Assembly: GCA_044224905.1 (NCBI GenBank)
Contig: JBGAJN010000001.1
Location: 682,001 to 746,000 of the forward strand
Length of the DNA stretch: 64,000 nt
Origin: JBGAJN01 sp044224905
GTDB taxonomy: Bacteria > Verrucomicrobiota > Verrucomicrobiia > Limisphaerales > JBGAJN01
Direction: 5' to 3'
The notes under the pieces are model-generated. The model ran no database searches. It was not told the DNA's origin and was given only the letters and a program-made list of their open reading frames with translations. Positions 60,098 through 64,000 of this stretch are shown here, one piece after another; positions within the stretch are counted from its first letter, which is position 1, and each line of letters opens with the position of its first letter. The translations under genes and the position numbers were made by a program.

Positions 60098-61504
60098 ATG
60101 CCCATAGAAAAAATCATCGTAGTCGAAGACGAACCGGTCGTCCGACGAAACCTTGAAGAACAACTTCGTGCCCGTAAATACGATGTCGCCGCCGCCGGGA
60201 CACTCGCCAAGGCGCGTGAATATCTTGCCAAAGATAATTTTGATTTGATCCTGCTTGATGTGCGCTTGCCGGACGGCAACGGCACGGATCTTTTGAAGGA
60301 ATTGCAGGAGCGCCCCGAGAAGCCATTGGTGATCATTACGACGGGCTTTGGTTCAGTGGAATCCGCGGTCACCTGCATGCGGGACGGCGCGTTCGACTAC
60401 ATCATCAAGCCGTATTCGTTCGACCAGATCGAATTCTCCCTTAAAAAGGCCGAGGACTTCACCCAGCTCGTCAAAGTTAACCAATACCTCAATCACGAAG
60501 AGGACGCTGAAGCCGGCATCACCTTGCTTGGAAAAAGCAAGATGATGCAAAACCTTCGCGACCTGATCCGCCGCGTCGCCCCGACGCAGGCGACGGTTTT
60601 GATTCAGGGCGAAAGCGGCACTGGCAAAGAGCTCGTGGCGCGTGCGCTTTACAGTCAGAGCCCGCGTGCGGACAAGCCGTTCATCAAGGTCAACTGCGCC
60701 GCTGTTCCTGAAAACCTTATCGAAAGCGAATTCTTCGGTCATGAGAAGGGCGCCTTCACCGGGGCGATGAACAAGCGCGAAGGCCGTTTCGAACTCGCGC
60801 ACGAAGGCACCATTCTCCTCGACGAAGTCAGCGAAATCCAAATGCACGTTCAGGCCAAGCTGCTGCGCGTGTTGCAAGAGCGCGAGCTGGAACGGGTCGG
60901 CGGCAGTCGGACCATCAACGTGGACGTGCGCGTGATCGCCACCACGAACCGCGACCTCGAAAAGAGCGTTGAGCGGAAAGAGTTTCGTCAGGATTTGTAT
61001 TACCGTTTGAACGTTGTGCCGATCCACGTTCCCGCATTGCGTGACCGTGCTGAGGACGTTCCGTTGCTCGCGGAGGAGTTCATGCGCCGTTTTTCCCGCA
61101 AACACGGGGTTCACGTGCGGTCTGTTTCTGCGGAATGCTTTCGTACGCTGATGGCGCACTCGTGGCCGGGCAACGTTCGTGAATTGCAGAATGTCGTCGA
61201 GCGCGCGGTGATTCTTTGTCCGGACGGCGAAGACTTGCGTCCTGAGCATCTTGGGTTTTCCAATGCGGCGGCGCTGCCGGCGGCAAGTTCGCCGCTCAAT
61301 GGCTACGCGACTCCTGAGTTGACGTTGCCAGAGCTTGAGAAGCTCCACATTCTCGCCACGCTGGAACGATGTGGCGGCAACCGTACCCATGCGGCGAAGC
61401 GCTTGGGCATTGCGGTGCGCACCTTGCGCAACAAGCTCCATGAATTCGGTCTGAGCCCAGCTGCGGCGATCGATGACGAGGAAGAGCTGAAAGTGAAGAA
61501 GTAG
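60098..61504 (+). CDS. NtrC-family sigma-54-dependent response regulator (flagellar type)
   Basis: A 468-residue activator. Receiver (1-125) with VVEDEPVVRR and phospho-acceptor Asp54 in LLDVRLPDGNG. AAA+ domain with Walker A GESGTGKE (171-178), the sigma-54 contact loop GAFTGA (218-223), Walker B GTILLDEV, and the RDLYYRLNVVPIHVPALRDR region. C-terminal Fis-type helix-turn-helix: ERCGGNRTHAAKRLGIAVRT. It resembles FlgR/FlrC/NtrC. It stands directly before flgB, whose promoter carries a sigma-54 site, which points to a role in early flagellar genes. Its kinase may be the hybrid kinase here, or one elsewhere. Confidence 0.93.
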   Translation: MPIEKIIVVEDEPVVRRNLEEQLRARKYDVAAAGTLAKAREYLAKDNFDLILLDVRLPDGNGTDLLKELQERPEKPLVIITTGFGSVESAVTCMRDGAFDYIIKPYSFDQIEFSLKKAEDFTQLVKVNQYLNHEEDAEAGITLLGKSKMMQNLRDLIRRVAPTQATVLIQGESGTGKELVARALYSQSPRADKPFIKVNCAAVPENLIESEFFGHEKGAFTGAMNKREGRFELAHEGTILLDEVSEIQMHVQAKLLRVLQERELERVGGSRTINVDVRVIATTNRDLEKSVERKEFRQDLYYRLNVVPIHVPALRDRAEDVPLLAEEFMRRFSRKHGVHVRSVSAECFRTLMAHSWPGNVRELQNVVERAVILCPDGEDLRPEHLGFSNAAALPAASSPLNGYATPELTLPELEKLHILATLERCGGNRTHAAKRLGIAVRTLRNKLHEFGLSPAAAIDDEEELKVKK

Positions 61505-61570
61505 CAGGGATTTCGCTGGCGCGTCGGTTCAATCCCTTCCGGTTCCCGATCGCAATTCGCAATTCCCACT

Positions 61571-61603
61571 AGGCGCGGTTCACTTGCGCGCCTTTGCGTT
61601 TTT
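61571..61603 (+). terminator. Rho-independent terminator after the NtrC-type gene
   Basis: AGGCGCG (61571-61577) pairs with CGCGCCT (61587-61593), followed by a T-rich stretch to 61603. It would end the operon that began at 57658. The 390-bp region 61505-61894 otherwise holds the sigma-54 promoter and no gene. Confidence 0.6.
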
Positions 61604-61848
61604 ACCCACCTCGGTCTTAGCCACTCACATCGTCCACCTTTTCGGCTTCCTGCCATTTCCGATTGCACGGCGGCATCGGCCGTAGGGTGTTTCGGAATAC
61701 TATTTTCTGCCGCAGTCTGCCCGTTCAGTCTCCGTTCGCTTAGACTCCGGGTCATCCTTGCCTAGTTGGTCCTCGCACGGGGAAACATTTTCCCATCCAC
61801 CCCCTCGTTTGGCGCCAAATCTCTCACTTTCTATGGCTTTTCGTGCCG

Positions 61849-61864
61849 TGGCATCGGCGTTGCT
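61849..61864 (+). promoter_or_regulatory. Sigma-54 promoter of flgB operon
   Basis: TGGCATCGGCGTTGCT at 61849-61864 fits the -24/-12 consensus TGGCACG-N4-TTGCW, with the essential GG and GC exactly 10 bp apart. Transcription should begin about 61875, 20 bp before the flgB ATG at 61895. No clear activator-binding palindrome was recognised upstream. Confidence 0.85.
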
Positions 61865-61894
61865 AAACCAAACCTTAAAAAAGGCCCTTGTGCC

Positions 61895-62278
61895 ATGATC
61901 GAAGCGTTATTTAACCAGCCAAATTATCTGGCAACCAAGAAAATGTTGGATGCCACCGTGCTCCGGCAGGAAGCCATCGCGAGCAATCTCGCGAACTTGG
62001 AAACGCCCAACTACAAGCGCCTCGATGTCGCTCCCAATTTCGCTGAAAGCATGCGGTCCGCGGTGAAATCTCAGAATGCCTCCAGTATCACCGGACTACA
62101 GCCTTCAATCGGGGAAGATCCCACGGCCCTGGCCGCAAATCGCGACGGCAACACGGTTCAGCTGGAAAGCGAATTGTTGCATTTGAATCAAAACGCACTC
62201 GCTCACGCGCTCGAAACGCAGCTCGTCACGGGCAACCTCCTCAAACTTCGCCTCGCAATAACCGGTCGCAGCAGTTGA
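61895..62278 (+). CDS. flgB: Flagellar proximal rod protein FlgB
   Basis: A 127-residue rod protein. The conserved N-terminal motif is EAIASNLANLETPNYKRLDV, the flagellar rod signature. The C-terminal helix is NALAHALETQLVTGNLLKLR. The protein is exported through the flagellar type III apparatus. It is the first gene of a class II-type operon flgB-flgC-fliE-fliF, under a sigma-54 promoter. The ATG at 61895 was chosen because the promoter lies just upstream of it. Confidence 0.95.
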   Translation: MIEALFNQPNYLATKKMLDATVLRQEAIASNLANLETPNYKRLDVAPNFAESMRSAVKSQNASSITGLQPSIGEDPTALAANRDGNTVQLESELLHLNQNALAHALETQLVTGNLLKLRLAITGRSS

Positions 62279-62289
62279 CGCACAAGCCT

Positions 62290-62718
62290 ATGATCAATTT
62301 TCTCGCCGGCATTCAATCGACCTCCTCGGCCCTCGCCGCGGAACGCACGCGGATGGAGGTCATCTCGCAGAACATCGCCAATGCGAACACCACCCGCACC
62401 TCCGATGGCACGCCGTATCAGCGCGAATTGGTCGTCTTCGAAAACGTTTTGAATCGCCAGATGGGCAACGACTCTCCGGGCGTGGGCTCCTCTGTCCGCG
62501 TGGCTCGCATCGAGAAGGACCAGCGCGCGCCGCGGATGATTTACAACCCCACCCATCCTGACGCGAATGCGGAAGGCATGGTGGCAATGCCCGACATCAA
62601 TGTGCACGAGGAAATGGCTGACCTCATCGCGTCGTCGCGTTCGTTTGAAGCGAACCTCGCGGTGATCAAGACCTCGAAGAGCCTCGCGATGCAGACCCTC
62701 TCCATTGGCCGACGCTGA
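62290..62718 (+). CDS. flgC: Flagellar proximal rod protein FlgC
   Basis: A 142-residue rod protein with the N-terminal rod motif MEVISQNIANANTTRTSDGT and the family block PYQRELVVFENVL. The C-terminal segment AMPDINVHEEMADLIASSRS then FEANLAVIKTSKSLAMQTL is standard. A TTG at 62275 would overlap flgB; the ATG at 62290 leaves 11 bp after flgB and was preferred. Confidence 0.96.
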   Translation: MINFLAGIQSTSSALAAERTRMEVISQNIANANTTRTSDGTPYQRELVVFENVLNRQMGNDSPGVGSSVRVARIEKDQRAPRMIYNPTHPDANAEGMVAMPDINVHEEMADLIASSRSFEANLAVIKTSKSLAMQTLSIGRR

Positions 62719-62733
62719 GCAACGACCTAAGCA

Positions 62734-63114
62734 ATGCACCCGCTTTCCATCTACCGCAATGTCGCCACGCCCGAAGCGCGTTTCCCCGCGCTCGAAGGCG
62801 GCGGCGCGGTGGCGATGCCGAAAGCGCTCCCCGATGCGGGCGGGGTGGCGGTCAACTTCGCGGACATGCCGGGCATCACGCCCAGCTCAGCGGCCACGCC
62901 GACTTACAACTTTCTCGGAAAGATCGCCGGCGATGTCTCGGCCAAGCAAACCGCCGCCGGTGAAGCGGTGAACGGTTTGTTGAGCGGCGAGAACGTCCCG
63001 CTCCATCAGGCCATGATCTCCATGGAAGAAGCGAACGTTTCGTTCCAGCTCATGGTGGAAGTGCGTAACAAGCTCCTGGAGTCCTACCAGGAATTAATGC
63101 GGATGCAGATTTGA
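62734..63114 (+). CDS. fliE: Flagellar hook-basal body protein FliE
   Basis: A 126-residue protein linking the MS-ring and rod. The C-terminal helix is diagnostic: PLHQAMISMEEANVSFQLMV then EVRNKLLESYQELMRMQI. The N-terminal 60 residues are Ala/Gly/Pro-rich and not conserved, as usual for FliE. The stop overlaps the next small ORF's start (TGATG). Confidence 0.95.
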   Translation: MHPLSIYRNVATPEARFPALEGGGAVAMPKALPDAGGVAVNFADMPGITPSSAATPTYNFLGKIAGDVSAKQTAAGEAVNGLLSGENVPLHQAMISMEEANVSFQLMVEVRNKLLESYQELMRMQI

Positions 63115-63308
63115 TGAATCAGAACACCACAGGATCAACAGGGCTCGATTCAGCGCCAGGCTCGCCCGCGAAACTGGCGCGTGTCGCGTTTTCCCTTGTC
63201 CACGCCGTCGGCGCCCTCGCCCGCGGCACGGCGGGGGCCGATCGCACGCGTGCGCTCGAACTTTCCCGCCGCCGGTTGACCTTAAACCCCCGCCTGCTCT
63301 TTAGATGA
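63114..63308 (+). CDS. Small ORF coupled to both fliE and fliF
   Basis: A 64-codon frame in the only gap of the flg/fli operon. Its ATG overlaps the fliE stop (TGATG) and its stop overlaps the fliF ATG (ATGA). Translation gives a Ser/Ala/Arg-rich peptide with a hydrophobic centre, KLARVAFSLVHAVGALA, and a basic C-terminal tail RALELSRRRLTLNPRLLF. No family is recognised. The tight overlaps at both ends favour translation, but without conservation evidence it may be only a coupling leader. Confidence 0.4.
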   Translation: MNQNTTGSTGLDSAPGSPAKLARVAFSLVHAVGALARGTAGADRTRALELSRRRLTLNPRLLFR

Positions 63309-64000
63309 ATCAGACACTCAACCAACTTGCCAAGCAGCTGCGCGAAATCTGGAAGCAGCTCGGCCTGAATCAGCGGATCAGCGTCGTCCTCGCGGCGATG
63401 GCGGTGCTCGCCGTGCTTACCGGACTCGTCTTCTGGTCCGGGCGCGCCGACTACGCGTTGCTCTACGGTCGTCTCGATGAAGCGGAAGCCGCGAAAGTAG
63501 TCGCCGCCCTCGATGACGCGAAGATTCCGTACAAGATCACCCGTGGTGGCGGTTCCATCACGGTGCCGTCCGACAAGGTTCATCTGATGCGCATGCAACT
63601 CGCCGCGAAAGGAATTCCGCGCGGCGACGGTGTGGGCTTCGAAATTTTCGACAAGCCCAACTTCGGCATCTCCGACTTCGTGCAGCGCGCGAATTACCTG
63701 CGTGCCATGCAGGGTGAACTCTCCCGCACCATCGGCCAGCTCGAAGGCGTCGAAGCGGCCCGCGTGATGATCGTCATTCCCGAAAACCGTTTGCTCGTCG
63801 ACAACCTTAAGAAGCCCACGGCGTCCGTGTTCCTGAAAGTCCGCGGCCAGTCGCAGCTTCCGGCCACCTCGGTGAACTCCATACGTTTCCTCGTCGCCAA
63901 CTCGGTCGAAGGCTTGCAGGCCAACAACGTTTCGGTGGTCGACAACTTGGGCAATGTGCTCTCCGAAACGAGCGAACCCGACTCCGCGATTGGTCTCTCC
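63305..64000 (+). CDS. fliF: Flagellar MS-ring protein FliF (3' end outside window)
   Basis: The first 232 residues of FliF, which forms the MS-ring in the inner membrane. The N-terminal cytoplasmic segment and membrane helix RISVVLAAMAVLAVLTGLVF are followed by the secretin-like RBM1/RBM2 modules: YALLYGRLDEAEAAKVVAAL, GVGFEIFDKPNFGISDFVQR and LEGVEAARVMIVIPENRLLV. The frame is open to the window edge. fliG, fliH and fliI are expected downstream. Confidence 0.96.
   Translation, partial: MNQTLNQLAKQLREIWKQLGLNQRISVVLAAMAVLAVLTGLVFWSGRADYALLYGRLDEAEAAKVVAALDDAKIPYKITRGGGSITVPSDKVHLMRMQLAAKGIPRGDGVGFEIFDKPNFGISDFVQRANYLRAMQGELSRTIGQLEGVEAARVMIVIPENRLLVDNLKKPTASVFLKVRGQSQLPATSVNSIRFLVANSVEGLQANNVSVVDNLGNVLSETSEPDSAIGLS

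Noticed and set aside
1..64000. CRISPR array, prophage, integrase, transposase, restriction or toxin-antitoxin genes
   Set aside because: No regularly spaced direct repeats and no proteins of these families were seen.

Overview
The window looks like part of a verrucomicrobial chromosome, probably from the Limisphaerales/Pedosphaera side of the PVC group. This is inferred from gene content, not from a marker gene. The evidence is a DUF1549/DUF1553 cytochrome beside a Tat-exported DUF1501 protein, an SGNH/beta-propeller/HEAT protein beside a cupredoxin-cytochrome c protein, an ECF sigma/FecR pair, a DUF5069 protein, and intergenic palindromes of a kind common in these genomes. The organism appears Gram-negative (porin, heptosyltransferase-like and WaaE-like LPS enzymes, MsbA-like exporter) and flagellated. 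The DNA is GC-rich with few strong Shine-Dalgarno sites.

Layout. 1-13.5 kb: partial porin; thioredoxin-fold lipid- or envelope-side protein; NarL-type two-component pair whose kinase has a repeat-built periplasmic sensor; DUF1501 and DUF1549/DUF1553 pair; ECF sigma factor, FecR-like protein and a GH26-like secreted protein whose predicted nucleophile is replaced. 13.5-22 kb: thioesterase, GAPDH, LPG-synthase-like flippase, DUF5069, then the PVC oxidoreductase pair. 22-43.3 kb: a large envelope-glycan region with an MsbA-like exporter, GT9, two GT2, two GT4 and one GT10 glycosyltransferases, several methyltransferases (two FkbM, one TylF-like), an MBOAT O-acyltransferase with an SGNH-like partner, a second SGNH protein, APS kinase, and rmlA-rmlD-like-rmlB for dTDP-sugars. 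43.3-46.1 kb: tadA, a Nudix hydrolase, a PQQ-type propeller protein and tRNA-Leu(CAA). 46.1-64 kb: a flagellar and signalling region running off the right edge: REC/HDOD protein, flagellin, fliD, lipoprotein, FlgM-like, fliS, FliT-like, HD-GYP regulator, hybrid kinase, HDOD protein, secreted and TPR proteins, FlgN-like protein, a sigma-54 activator, then flgB-flgC-fliE-small ORF-fliF.

How the parts fit. The flagellar genes show a readable regulatory hierarchy. A sigma-54 type -24/-12 site precedes flgB, next to an NtrC-family activator with an intact GAFTGA loop. FliA (sigma-28) type promoters precede flagellin and the FlgM-like gene, with a possible third before fliD. Flagellin also has a roughly 140-nt leader rich in hairpins. 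The glycan region can plausibly make, methylate, acylate and export a dTDP-sugar-containing surface polysaccharide or LPS, but no Wzx/Wzy, rmlC or sulfotransferase is visible here.

No CRISPR array, prophage, transposase or classical defence system was found. The most unusual items are the active-site-substituted GH26 protein, the several families of intergenic palindromes, the flagellin leader, the repeat-built sensor kinase, the split copper/heme oxidoreductase pair, and a 64-codon ORF translationally coupled to both fliE and fliF.
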